Positions 1 through 7,081 of a stretch of DNA of 29,373 nt are shown here, piece after piece. The position numbers and the translations under genes were made by a program. The notes under the pieces are model-generated. The model saw only the letters and a list, made by a program, of their open reading frames with translations, was not told where the DNA came from and ran no database searches. The stretch lies in assembly GCA_002345965.1 (NCBI GenBank), contig DDTF01000049.1, forward strand, positions 1 through 29,373, given 5' to 3'. The first letter of the stretch is position 1. Every line of letters begins with the position of its first letter. The stretch is from Flammeovirgaceae bacterium UBA2371 (GTDB taxonomy: Bacteria > Bacteroidota > Bacteroidia > Cytophagales > Cyclobacteriaceae).

Positions 1-77
1 CTTCAGTTCGCAATGACGTGAACGTTATCCGAAGTTGCCGTCACTCAGAGTGTTAACGAGGAGTCTCATTGAGATTC
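1..77. repeat. Gene-free edge segment, possible end of a dispersed repeat
   Basis: No coding frame is supported here. The segment is rich in small dyads: CACTC-A-GAGTG at 42-52, AACGTT at 21-26, and an imperfect GAGTCTC/GAGATTC hairpin at 61-77 directly after the kdsB stop. The reverse strand contains GAGTGACGGC and CGTCATTGCGAACTGAAG, which resemble from memory the dispersed 'CGTCATTGCGA...' intergenic repeats of many Bacteroidota genomes. With only one copy in view, repeat status is inference. The hairpin has no T-run, so it is not a convincing terminator. Confidence 0.3.
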
Positions 78-824
78 TTACTTTGCTTTACCAAGGTGCT
101 TAACCGCCTTCTCCAGATCCTCAGGCGTGTCTATTCCAATCGATTCGATATCTGTTTCTGCCACCTTGATCTTGTAGCCATTTTCTAACCATCGGAGCTG
201 CTCCAACGATTCTGCCAATTCCAGAGAGGAAGGCTTCAGCTGGGTGATTTCACCAAGTATGTCAGACCGATAACCATACATGCCAATGTGTTTGAAATAA
301 CTTTGCTTTTCAAACCATCCTTCCATTGGAACATTCCTTAAATGAGGCAATGGACTTCTGCTAAAATAGATGGCCTCGTTATGGACATTGCGTATCACTT
401 TTACAATGTTGCCGTTGTGAACAGCCTCCGGATCTGTTATTTTTTTGATCAATGTGGCCAACTCAGCTTTGCCATCCAGCAATGATGCCAATAAATCAAT
501 TTGACGGGGATCTATAAACGGTTCATCACCTTGAATGTTGATCACATAATCGAATTGTTCACCAGTTGAAGCCAAAGCTTCTGCACATCTATCGGTACCG
601 CTCACATGATCGGGAGAGGTCATGGTTACCTCACCACCTTTTAGCTTCACATGGTCATAGATTTTCTCATTGTCGGTGGCTACTATAACCCGTTCCAATT
701 TGCTAGACTTCTTGGCTTGATTATAAACCCACTCAATCATGGTTTGACCTGCAATCTCGGCTAATGGCTTGGCAGGAAAACGGGTAGATGCGTAGCGGGC
801 AGGTATTATACCAACGATTTTCAT
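78..824 (-). CDS. kdsB: 3-deoxy-manno-octulosonate cytidylyltransferase (CMP-Kdo synthetase)
   Basis: This enzyme activates Kdo with CTP to give CMP-Kdo, the donor used to add Kdo to lipid A in the cytoplasm. The 248-residue length is normal for the family. The N-terminal nucleotide-binding signature (IIPARYASTRFPAKPL, residues 6-21), the SGTDR motif (75-79) and the metal-binding QGDEP (98-102) are intact, as is the C-terminal GIDTPEDLE that carries the second metal-ligand Asp. The ATG overlaps the stop of the upstream nfeD-like gene by four bases (ATGA), so the two are probably translationally coupled. The lpx genes lie about 18 kb away, so lipid A/Kdo genes are split into two places. Identification is secure. 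Confidence 0.96.
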   Translation of the reverse strand: MKIVGIIPARYASTRFPAKPLAEIAGQTMIEWVYNQAKKSSKLERVIVATDNEKIYDHVKLKGGEVTMTSPDHVSGTDRCAEALASTGEQFDYVINIQGDEPFIDPRQIDLLASLLDGKAELATLIKKITDPEAVHNGNIVKVIRNVHNEAIYFSRSPLPHLRNVPMEGWFEKQSYFKHIGMYGYRSDILGEITQLKPSSLELAESLEQLRWLENGYKIKVAETDIESIGIDTPEDLEKAVKHLGKAK

Positions 825-2167
825 GCTGTTACCTTCCTGACTTTTAACGTAGAGCCTTCGATTTCAACTACTTTAACTGAATCTCCCTTTTCTATGTAGT
901 CACCACGGCTAAAGGCATCATAAATCTGATTGTCAATCATGATTTTACCACTTGGCCGCAATACTGTGTAGGCAGTTCCGGTTTTGCCGATTAAGTCACC
1001 CTCATTATTAAAGTTGGAAGTATAACCCTCCGATTGTGCTTGTGTATCGGATAATGCAATTCTTTTAAAAAAACCAGACTGACTAAAGCGCACTCCTCCT
1101 ACAAAAAGTAAAAGCACTCCTCCAGAAAGCCCACCAAATATGGCAAGGGAAGCCACTATTATATCGTTGAGGGGTACCATCTCGAAATTGAAAAAGTCGT
1201 TATTGACCATGATCAACACCATGGATCCAACTGTGAGGGTGATGCCTGCAATACCTGCCACACCAAAGCCAGGAATTACAAAAACTTCCACAATGATTAA
1301 GATTACGCCCACAAACAGTGCTATGATTTCCCAGTTCTCTGCCAGGCCGTTGAGGTAGTAGGGAACCAGGTAAAAGATCAAGGCGGTAATGGCTGCGAAA
1401 ATAGGAAATCCTACTCCTGGTGTCTGTAACTCAAAGTATAGTCCACCCAGAATCACCAGTATAAGAATACCGCTTATGAAAGGGTTAAGGAAAAAGGCAA
1501 TCACTTTTTCAACATTGCTAATTTCAAATTTTACCAGCTCGTAGTCAGGCACACCGTTTCTTTTTAGTATTTCATCAATGGATTCCACCTGTGCCTCGCA
1601 GTAGCCATATTTTAACGCCTCCTTGGTGGTAAAGGTGATCACGCTTCCTTCAGCCGAAATGCTGTCGATGGCGATGCGCTCATCTACCATGCCTTCTGCT
1701 ATCCGGGGGTCCCTGCCGTTGTGTTCAGCGGTAGACCGCATGATGGATCTCATATAAGATTGATACTTGTCGGGAGCGGCCTCTCCGGTACCACCCTGAA
1801 CGACCGTGGCAGCCCCTATGGTGGCGCCTGCAGCCATATAAATGCTGTCGCAGGCAATGGAGATCAGAGCTCCTGCAGAGGCTGCATCCTTATTGATGAA
1901 TACCCAGATGGGCACCTTGAGGTCCAATATGCGATCTACAATATCTTTGGAGTCGGTAAGCACCCCACCGTATGTGTCCATTTCTATGATCACATAATCG
2001 GCCTCTATTTTTTCCGCATTATCCAGCGCCAAATTGACATACCGCGACATTCTTGGGTCTATTTCGGCTTTAATTTCCATCAGCATCACCTTTGGCTTCG
2101 TTTGCCCGAAAGACGGCTCTGGAACAAGGGCCCAAAGCATGGAAAATACGATCATTAATTTCTTCAT
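821..2167 (-). CDS. NfeD-family membrane-bound ClpP-class serine protease
   Basis: The protein has 448 residues from the chosen start (MKKLMIVFSML), which gives a clean signal peptide ending near SFGQ. A start 24 codons upstream would put charged sequence before the signal. Order: signal peptide, ClpP/SppA-like protease domain (about 25-225), four or five hydrophobic helices (about 225-360), and a C-terminal NfeD OB-fold domain (about 375-448). The presumed catalytic Ser is Ser97 in KDAASAGAL. Lys134 aligns by spacing with the catalytic Lys of archaeal 1510-N proteases (K-x10-RS-x-AE). Such full-length NfeD proteins are thought to cleave stomatin-type partners, but no stomatin gene is adjacent here. 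The stop overlaps the kdsB start. Confidence 0.88.
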   Translation of the reverse strand: MKKLMIVFSMLWALVPEPSFGQTKPKVMLMEIKAEIDPRMSRYVNLALDNAEKIEADYVIIEMDTYGGVLTDSKDIVDRILDLKVPIWVFINKDAASAGALISIACDSIYMAAGATIGAATVVQGGTGEAAPDKYQSYMRSIMRSTAEHNGRDPRIAEGMVDERIAIDSISAEGSVITFTTKEALKYGYCEAQVESIDEILKRNGVPDYELVKFEISNVEKVIAFFLNPFISGILILVILGGLYFELQTPGVGFPIFAAITALIFYLVPYYLNGLAENWEIIALFVGVILIIVEVFVIPGFGVAGIAGITLTVGSMVLIMVNNDFFNFEMVPLNDIIVASLAIFGGLSGGVLLLFVGGVRFSQSGFFKRIALSDTQAQSEGYTSNFNNEGDLIGKTGTAYTVLRPSGKIMIDNQIYDAFSRGDYIEKGDSVKVVEIEGSTLKVRKVTA

Positions 2168-2242
2168 CGTTATTAAGGTGATTAACTTGCATAAAGTTAA
2201 CCCAAAATTGTCAATCAGGTTCAAAATTTCGACTTCCACTGT

Positions 2243-2275
2243 TTTGAGGTCGGTTTTTGAAGTCCTAGATTTTTG
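2243..2275 (+). promoter_or_regulatory. Candidate Bacteroidota-type promoter for the LysM gene
   Basis: TTTG at 2243-2246 is followed by 19 bases and then TAGATTTTTG at 2266-2275. This fits the phylum's housekeeping consensus (TTTG, about 19 bases, TAnnTTTG) with one mismatch or a one-base shift in the -7 box. It would start a transcript with a leader of about 50 bases ahead of the LysM gene, in the divergent gap with the nfeD-like gene. Pattern match only. Confidence 0.45.
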
Positions 2276-2333
2276 TGAAAACTGGCATGGATTTGAAGGG
2301 ACAAAAGGAACAGGTATTTTTTAAACTTTGGTT

Positions 2334-3335
2334 ATGATAAAAGTTATTTTTTTAGCTGCCCACTTATTGACCTTTTCGGATAACCCGCTGCCAACGGATT
2401 CCCTGCGACTGGAAACCATTGGCGGAAAGTCTTTTGTTATCCATCAGGTGGATGAGCAGGAGACGCTATATGGCATTTCAAGAAGATATGGTGCTTCTAT
2501 CACCCAGATTTTGGAATACAACAAAGAGGCAGATGCAGGCTTGAATGTAGGGCAAATTTTAAGGATACCTTATACTCCGCGCTCTACGGTAAAACCTGCT
2601 AAGGATTATCATACAGTGGCTCCGGGTGAAACACTCTTTTCCATATCCAGGGCTTACAACCTTTCGATAGACGCATTGAAGGCAATGAATAATTTGGCGG
2701 ATAATGCATTGTCAGTGGGACAGCAACTGCGTATAAAAAGTGAAAATACTGCTGTTGTAATACAACCGCAGGTTCAGGCCACTACTGTAATTGGATATCA
2801 CACCGTTGCGCCAAAAGAAACGTTGTATTCAATTTCCCGCGACTATGGCGTTTCTGTTCAACAATTAAAAGCATGGAACAACATTGATGGGAGTAGCCTC
2901 AGTATAGGTCAATTGATCAGAGTGGCTGCCCCTGATACAAAAGAAACTTCAGTGCCAACATTACAAACTCCTCAACAAGCGGAAGACACTACTAAAAAAG
3001 TGACAACCCCTGTAGTAACGCCAGTAGAAACCATTGTTAAAATCTCCGAAAATGTAGCAGGCACTGATGAAGTTAAAGAATCGGGATTGGCTGAACTGAT
3101 TGATGGCACTGAAGGAAACAGAAAATACCTGGCCCTTCACAGAACGGCCAAACCAGGTACCATATTAAAAGTGCGCAACGAGCTCAACAACAGGGAAGTA
3201 TTTGTACGTGTGGTGGGTCCGCTGCCGGCCACCAGTGTGAACGATAAGATCATTATCAAAATTTCGAAATCTGCTTTTGACAGATTGGGAGGAGTAGATG
3301 CTAAATTCAGAGCGGAGGTTACCTACTATAAGTAA
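2334..3335 (+). CDS. Triple-LysM protein with RlpA-like C-terminal domain
   Basis: The 333-residue product has a short hydrophobic N-terminus (a weak export signal, residues 2-14), then three LysM peptidoglycan-binding repeats at about 34-80, 91-135 and 154-198, each with the YxVxxxETLYxISRxYxxS...LxxGQxLRI pattern. A Thr/Pro-rich linker (199-235) leads to a C-terminal double-psi beta-barrel like that of RlpA (250-333, from GLAELIDGT). The segment matching the RlpA catalytic RVNDRGP reads RVVGPLP, so the usual Asp is missing and lytic activity is doubtful. The ATG at 2334 is preferred over an in-frame TTG two codons earlier. The TIGR02757 gene follows with no gap. A cell-wall-binding or scaffolding role is likely. 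Confidence 0.85.
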   Translation: MIKVIFLAAHLLTFSDNPLPTDSLRLETIGGKSFVIHQVDEQETLYGISRRYGASITQILEYNKEADAGLNVGQILRIPYTPRSTVKPAKDYHTVAPGETLFSISRAYNLSIDALKAMNNLADNALSVGQQLRIKSENTAVVIQPQVQATTVIGYHTVAPKETLYSISRDYGVSVQQLKAWNNIDGSSLSIGQLIRVAAPDTKETSVPTLQTPQQAEDTTKKVTTPVVTPVETIVKISENVAGTDEVKESGLAELIDGTEGNRKYLALHRTAKPGTILKVRNELNNREVFVRVVGPLPATSVNDKIIIKISKSAFDRLGGVDAKFRAEVTYYK

Positions 3336-4106
3336 TTGGTGAACCTCCAGCAACTTAAGTCTTTTTTGGACGAGCGGGTTGCCGTTTACAATAAGGCGGG
3401 CTTTATCGAAAACGACCCTATTTCCGTTCCACATGCTTATGTCAAAAAACAGGATATAGAGATAGCCGGCTTTTTTGCAGCTACACTCGCCTGGGGTCAA
3501 CGAACTACTATCATCAACAAAAGCAGGGAGTTGTTGGCACTGATGGACAATGCCCCTCATGATTTTATAATCAATCATTCCTTAAAAGAACTTAAGGTGT
3601 TTGATCAATTTAAACACAGGACATTCAACAGTACAGACTGTCTTTACTTCATTCGTTTTCTTAGCACGCATTACAAGAAGCATAGCTCTCTGGAAAGCGC
3701 TTTTCCTATAGAAAAAGAAGATCTCGATGTGGAGAAGGCGCTGATTCATTTCCATAATTACTTTTTTAGTTTGGAGGATTTTCCACCCAGAACGAAAAAA
3801 CACATAGCCACTCCGTTGCGTAAATCGGCATGCAAGCGAATCAATATGTATTTGAGATGGATGGTGAGGAAGGATGCAATGGGCGTTGACTTTGGACTTT
3901 GGAAGACCATTTCATCTTCTCAGCTTGTTTGTCCATGCGATTTGCATGTGGAACGGGTGGCCAGAAAACTAAATTTGATAAAGCGAAAACCATTGGATTG
4001 GCAAACTGCTATAGAGCTCACCAATGCGCTGAAGCAATTTGACCCTAACGACCCGGTCAGGTACGACTTTGCACTCTTCGGCCTGGGGATTGAAGAGAAA
4101 TTTTAA
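3336..4106 (+). CDS. TIGR02757 (DUF2400) family protein, possible HhH-GPD-like fold
   Basis: The 256-residue length and motifs such as AATLAWGQRTTIINKS (48-63) and the C-terminal DPNDPVRYDFALFGLG are typical of this conserved family, which has no established function that I know of. The stretch CPCDLHVERVARKLNL (199-214) resembles the 'PvDtHV.RvarRLgl' segment of HhH-GPD DNA glycosylases, and Lys167 in SACKRINMYLRWM is a candidate catalytic Lys. That link is my inference. The start is TTG at 3336 or GTG at 3339, as no in-frame ATG lies near the N-terminus. GGAGGT at 3314-3319 is too far upstream to decide between them. The gene begins directly after the LysM stop codon and ends against pyrE with no bases between. 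Confidence 0.85.
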   Translation: MVNLQQLKSFLDERVAVYNKAGFIENDPISVPHAYVKKQDIEIAGFFAATLAWGQRTTIINKSRELLALMDNAPHDFIINHSLKELKVFDQFKHRTFNSTDCLYFIRFLSTHYKKHSSLESAFPIEKEDLDVEKALIHFHNYFFSLEDFPPRTKKHIATPLRKSACKRINMYLRWMVRKDAMGVDFGLWKTISSSQLVCPCDLHVERVARKLNLIKRKPLDWQTAIELTNALKQFDPNDPVRYDFALFGLGIEEKF

Positions 4107-4754
4107 CTACTTCCAATTGGCGGGATCGAGGCGCCAGGATTTTACGTGGATGAGCTGCTTTTCATCCAGGTATTTCATTTGAACGGCCGCATTAAGAAGC
4201 GCATTGAAATCACTCAAACAAACCAGAGGAATTTTGGCTGCTGTAAAATTCTGCTCGGCTACTTCAAATCCATAGGTAAAAATAGCTACCATTCCGATCA
4301 CCTTAACGCCTGCATCTGCTAGTGCTTGTGCCGCTTTTAAAGAACTTCCACCTGTTGAGATAAGGTCTTCTACCAATACCACTTTTTTCCCTTTCTCTAT
4401 TTTCCCTTCTATCTGGTTTCCAAGTCCGTGTTCTTTTGGCTTAGGGCGCACATAGACATAGGGTAGATCTAACAGGTCGGCCACCAGAGCACCTTGTGGG
4501 ATACCCGCTGTGGCAACTCCGGCAACATAATCTGCCTCACCAAAATTCTGACTAATGGCCTTGGCCAAGGCTTCCTTGATGTATGTGCGAATGGCCGGGT
4601 AGGATAGGGAAAGACGGTTATCACAATAAATCGGTGACTTCCATCCCGAGCTCCAGGTGAAGGGATGCTTGTAATTGAGCTTGATGGCTTCAATTTCAAG
4701 TAATTTCTCTGCAACGGGGCCCGCTGTTGGCTGATAGATAGTGATAGAATTCAT
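4107..4754 (-). CDS. pyrE: Orotate phosphoribosyltransferase
   Basis: It converts orotate and PRPP to orotidine 5'-phosphate in de novo pyrimidine synthesis. The 215-residue protein has the N-terminal substrate loop FTWSSGWKSPIYCDNR (32-47), VAGVATAGIPQGAL (77-90), the flexible catalytic-loop region RPKPKEHGLGNQIEG (103-117) and the PRPP-binding motif VVLVEDLISTGGSS (125-138). It appears monocistronic: the upstream neighbour is divergent, across a 240-base gap, and its stop codon abuts that of the TIGR02757 gene. I found no convincing promoter on its strand and no PyrR or UMP-type attenuator in the leader. Confidence 0.96.
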   Translation of the reverse strand: MNSITIYQPTAGPVAEKLLEIEAIKLNYKHPFTWSSGWKSPIYCDNRLSLSYPAIRTYIKEALAKAISQNFGEADYVAGVATAGIPQGALVADLLDLPYVYVRPKPKEHGLGNQIEGKIEKGKKVVLVEDLISTGGSSLKAAQALADAGVKVIGMVAIFTYGFEVAEQNFTAAKIPLVCLSDFNALLNAAVQMKYLDEKQLIHVKSWRLDPANWK

Positions 4755-4994
4755 TGCTCAATTATTGTGTTAACCCATGATAAAACAAGACATAACCACC
4801 ACAAAACAGATGATTGGTCTCAATCGGCAATTTATTATGAAAGTGCACCTGCTCCAAAAATTCACCCTTAAAGTGAAGTTATTATTGATATGCTTCTGAG
4901 AAACTGAAAATAATTGGCGAATCATGCCCACAATGTTTGACACATTGGTTTTTATTTATGTTTTTGCACCCATGGTAGTTATCTCTGTTTCAGT
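4755..4994. other. Divergent intergenic region between pyrE and the Nudix gene
   Basis: This is the longest gene-free stretch in the window. It is AT-rich and carries a good promoter candidate toward the Nudix gene at its right end. It also has two short perfect dyads: GATTG-GTCT-CAATC at 4812-4825 and TTCAC-n7-GTGAA at 4861-4877. Neither has a T-run, so they are not terminators. They could be operator-like sites or chance. I saw no small ORF or RNA gene. Confidence 0.5.
4936..4966 (+). promoter_or_regulatory. Candidate Bacteroidota-type promoter for the Nudix gene
   Basis: TTTG at 4936-4939, a 17-base spacer, then TATGTTTTTG from 4957 make a near-consensus -33/-7 pair. The start codon lies at 4995, giving a leader of about 20-25 bases. 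Pattern match only. Confidence 0.45.
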
Positions 4995-5690
4995 ATGAAT
5001 CTTTTTGTTAACGATATTCCTGTTAAGCTCCGGAAGCCAAATGGCACCCCTGGGGAGGGTAGCTACAACCATATTATTGATGCAAAGAAAGAAGTTATTA
5101 CCAAGGCCAAACTGATTCACCATGTATGGATCAAGAATGTGACAAAGGATGACATCCAGGTTATTTTGGTCTTACTTAATTCAAAAGTGCCAACGAGCCT
5201 TTTATCCATTGAAATCACTACTGACCATTACGAAGAGGTAAAGGAATTTATTAAGAAACAGTTTAAGGTAATAAAAGCAGCGGGAGGGTTGGTTCGAAAG
5301 AAGGATAAACTTTTGATGATTTACCGTCTTAAAAAGTGGGATTTGCCCAAAGGAAAAAAGGAGAATGGTGAAAGTTATCCCGAAACTGCGGTCAGGGAAG
5401 TGGAGGAGGAGTGTAACATTACAGTTAAACTAGGAGAAAAAATCTGCACCACCTGGCACACCTATACGATGAATAAAAACAGCATGCTCAAGCGTACCAA
5501 ATGGTACGTAATGAATGTGAATGATGATAGTAAGATGAAACCTTGCCTTGAGGAGGATATTGAAGAGCTGCGCTGGATGACTCAAAAAGAAGTCTATCAT
5601 GCATTGGAAAATTCATACAAATCGATTCAGTTTGTTTTTGAGGAATATTACCGAAAGACTGAAAATCTGGAATTGGATCTGGATCGCTAG
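4995..5690 (+). CDS. Nudix hydrolase with N-terminal extension
   Basis: The 231-residue protein has a Nudix domain in its C-terminal half. The Nudix box runs from Gly120 to Ile142 (G-x5-E126-x7-REVEEECNI), with the catalytic Glu residues kept and Asn141 in place of the usual Gly. The domain begins around AAGGLVRKKDKLLMIYR (95-111) and includes WDLPKGK. About 95 residues precede it with no motif I recognise, so the protein is longer than a minimal Nudix enzyme. The substrate cannot be read from sequence; small Nudix enzymes cleave nucleoside diphosphate-linked compounds. The gene stands alone between divergent pyrE and convergent coaD, sharing a CTAG stop overlap with coaD. Confidence 0.88.
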   Translation: MNLFVNDIPVKLRKPNGTPGEGSYNHIIDAKKEVITKAKLIHHVWIKNVTKDDIQVILVLLNSKVPTSLLSIEITTDHYEEVKEFIKKQFKVIKAAGGLVRKKDKLLMIYRLKKWDLPKGKKENGESYPETAVREVEEECNITVKLGEKICTTWHTYTMNKNSMLKRTKWYVMNVNDDSKMKPCLEEDIEELRWMTQKEVYHALENSYKSIQFVFEEYYRKTENLELDLDR

Positions 5691-6142
5691 AGCCGATAGG
5701 GCAGAAAGGCAGAAACATCTCCATCATATCGATGTACCTCTCTTATGATAGAAGAACTTATGGCGGCAAACTGTGGACTGGTAATCAGAAACACAGATTC
5801 CAGCTCTGGATTGAGATGACGATTTACCTGAGAAATACTATTTTCGTACTCAAAATCAGTGGTGTTGCGCAATCCCCTTAGCAGATAATTCGCTTCGTGT
5901 TTTTTAGCGAACTCTGCAGTCAACTCAGAAAAAGTAAGCACTTTAATGTTAGGGTATTTTTCAAAGGTTTCGCTAATTTTCTTTACCATCAATTCGACCT
6001 CGAAATATCGCCTGCTCTTACTGCTATTGTAACCGATAGCAACAATAATTTCATCAAAGAGCTTTAGACCTCGGATAACAATGTCTTCGTGCCCTTTGGT
6101 AAAGGGATCAAATGAGCCAGGGAAAAGTGCTATACGTTTCAT
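5687..6142 (-). CDS. coaD: Phosphopantetheine adenylyltransferase
   Basis: It catalyses the penultimate step of coenzyme A synthesis, adenylating 4'-phosphopantetheine with ATP. The 151-residue length is standard for the bacterial type. The N-terminal nucleotidyltransferase motif FPGSFDPFTKGHEDI (7-21) has the T/H pair in the form TKGH, followed by LLRGLRNTTDFEYE and the C-terminal ISSSIIRE motif. It follows DUF3822 after 42 bases and is probably the last gene of the Nudix-membrane protein-DUF3822-coaD unit. Its TAG stop lies inside the CTAG shared with the convergent Nudix gene. Confidence 0.96.
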   Translation of the reverse strand: MKRIALFPGSFDPFTKGHEDIVIRGLKLFDEIIVAIGYNSSKSRRYFEVELMVKKISETFEKYPNIKVLTFSELTAEFAKKHEANYLLRGLRNTTDFEYENSISQVNRHLNPELESVFLITSPQFAAISSSIIREVHRYDGDVSAFLPYRL

Positions 6143-6184
6143 TCTAAATGTCCAGGACTATCTAAAGATAATAAATTGCTACTT

Positions 6185-7075
6185 CTAACTATCACCTATC
6201 AAGTGCATGGAGTACAAATCATAAAAATGATGATCCTGCACCTCATCAAAGAGATAACCGAACGTGAGTTGTTTGGTCCGCCATCCAAAGGTCACATTTT
6301 TGATGTATTTAGAAAACTCGATAAAATGTGGTGACTTTTTCCCAATGTAGCCCCACAGGATAATTTTGCTATTTTGTTGATCCATTTTCATGGCATTCAA
6401 CACCAGCATGATGTACTTGACATAATCAGAAAACTGTTGAATAGGAAACTGATTGTAGTAGACAAGTTTGCCCTCCCTGGCAGAGAGAATATGCAGCTTG
6501 AACCGGTCAACATATATATAGAGGGGAGGAACGCTCTCCTTAGGGGCTTCTTTAAGTACACCTTCTATCAGGCATGCCGACTGGTGCACAAAACTTACCG
6601 TTGAATTCTCATAAAGGTTGCTTATCCACTGATGGATTTCTTTGTGAAGCGCAAAAACGGTTACCGCACTGCTTTCTTTGCTTTTGCAATGGAGGATAAG
6701 CTCTTTGTCTAGGTCAAATTTGGCATTAAGCCGCAGGTATTCACTTGCTGCGTCTTCTACAAACAATGAACTGGGAACCTGAACCAGCTTATTGTTTTTG
6801 ATGGAAAACTTTACCTTTTTCCAGAATCCGGCAGTAAGCAGCTGATGGGATTCAAAAAGTTCCTTCAGCAGGTCAAGCTGATCATCAATAGAATTCAGAT
6901 TTTGAAATATATAATCTTCAAAAAAGACGAGTCTGTTTTGAAGATTGACGATACCAATTTGCAAATCGCGAAAACCCAGATGAATGAGTAAAGTATATTG
7001 ATGCAGGTGATCTACATCAAATTTTTCATCTTTGATTTTCTTGATCAGCTTATAGCTCTGAACGGCTGATGCCAA
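6185..7075 (-). CDS. DUF3822 family protein, possible PilM/GspL-like actin fold
   Basis: The 296-residue cytoplasmic-looking protein has no signal peptide or membrane segment. Its opening (YTLLIHLGFRDLQIGIVNLQ) and the family-typical arrangement match DUF3822, a Bacteroidota family of unknown function. The order of segments suggests an ASKHA/PilM-like fold: an N-terminal 'L-I-I-L-x-IGIVN' strand pair, a 'VSFVHQSACLIEGVL' helix, then PPLYIYVDRFKLHILSAREG with a strand and QFPIQQFSDYVKYI helix, and IILWGYIGK near the end. Clear phosphate-binding motifs are absent, so ATP binding is doubtful. This fold reading is inference. The start is a TTG seven bases after the preceding stop; no ATG occurs nearby in frame. 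Confidence 0.8.
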   Translation of the reverse strand: MASAVQSYKLIKKIKDEKFDVDHLHQYTLLIHLGFRDLQIGIVNLQNRLVFFEDYIFQNLNSIDDQLDLLKELFESHQLLTAGFWKKVKFSIKNNKLVQVPSSLFVEDAASEYLRLNAKFDLDKELILHCKSKESSAVTVFALHKEIHQWISNLYENSTVSFVHQSACLIEGVLKEAPKESVPPLYIYVDRFKLHILSAREGKLVYYNQFPIQQFSDYVKYIMLVLNAMKMDQQNSKIILWGYIGKKSPHFIEFSKYIKNVTFGWRTKQLTFGYLFDEVQDHHFYDLYSMHLIGDS

Positions 7076-7081
7076 AGTGTA

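Noticed and set aside
2168..2239. Upstream start giving the nfeD-like protein 24 more residues.
   Set aside because: It puts a non-signal sequence ahead of an obvious signal peptide.
1721..2324. Plus-strand open frames opposite the nfeD-like gene.
   Set aside because: No recognisable domain, and they are antisense to an intact protease domain with catalytic residues in place.
3314..3319. GGAGGT upstream of the TIGR02757 start as a ribosome binding site.
   Set aside because: It is 16-19 bases from the possible starts, too far, and lies inside the LysM coding sequence; this lineage does not appear to rely on such sites.
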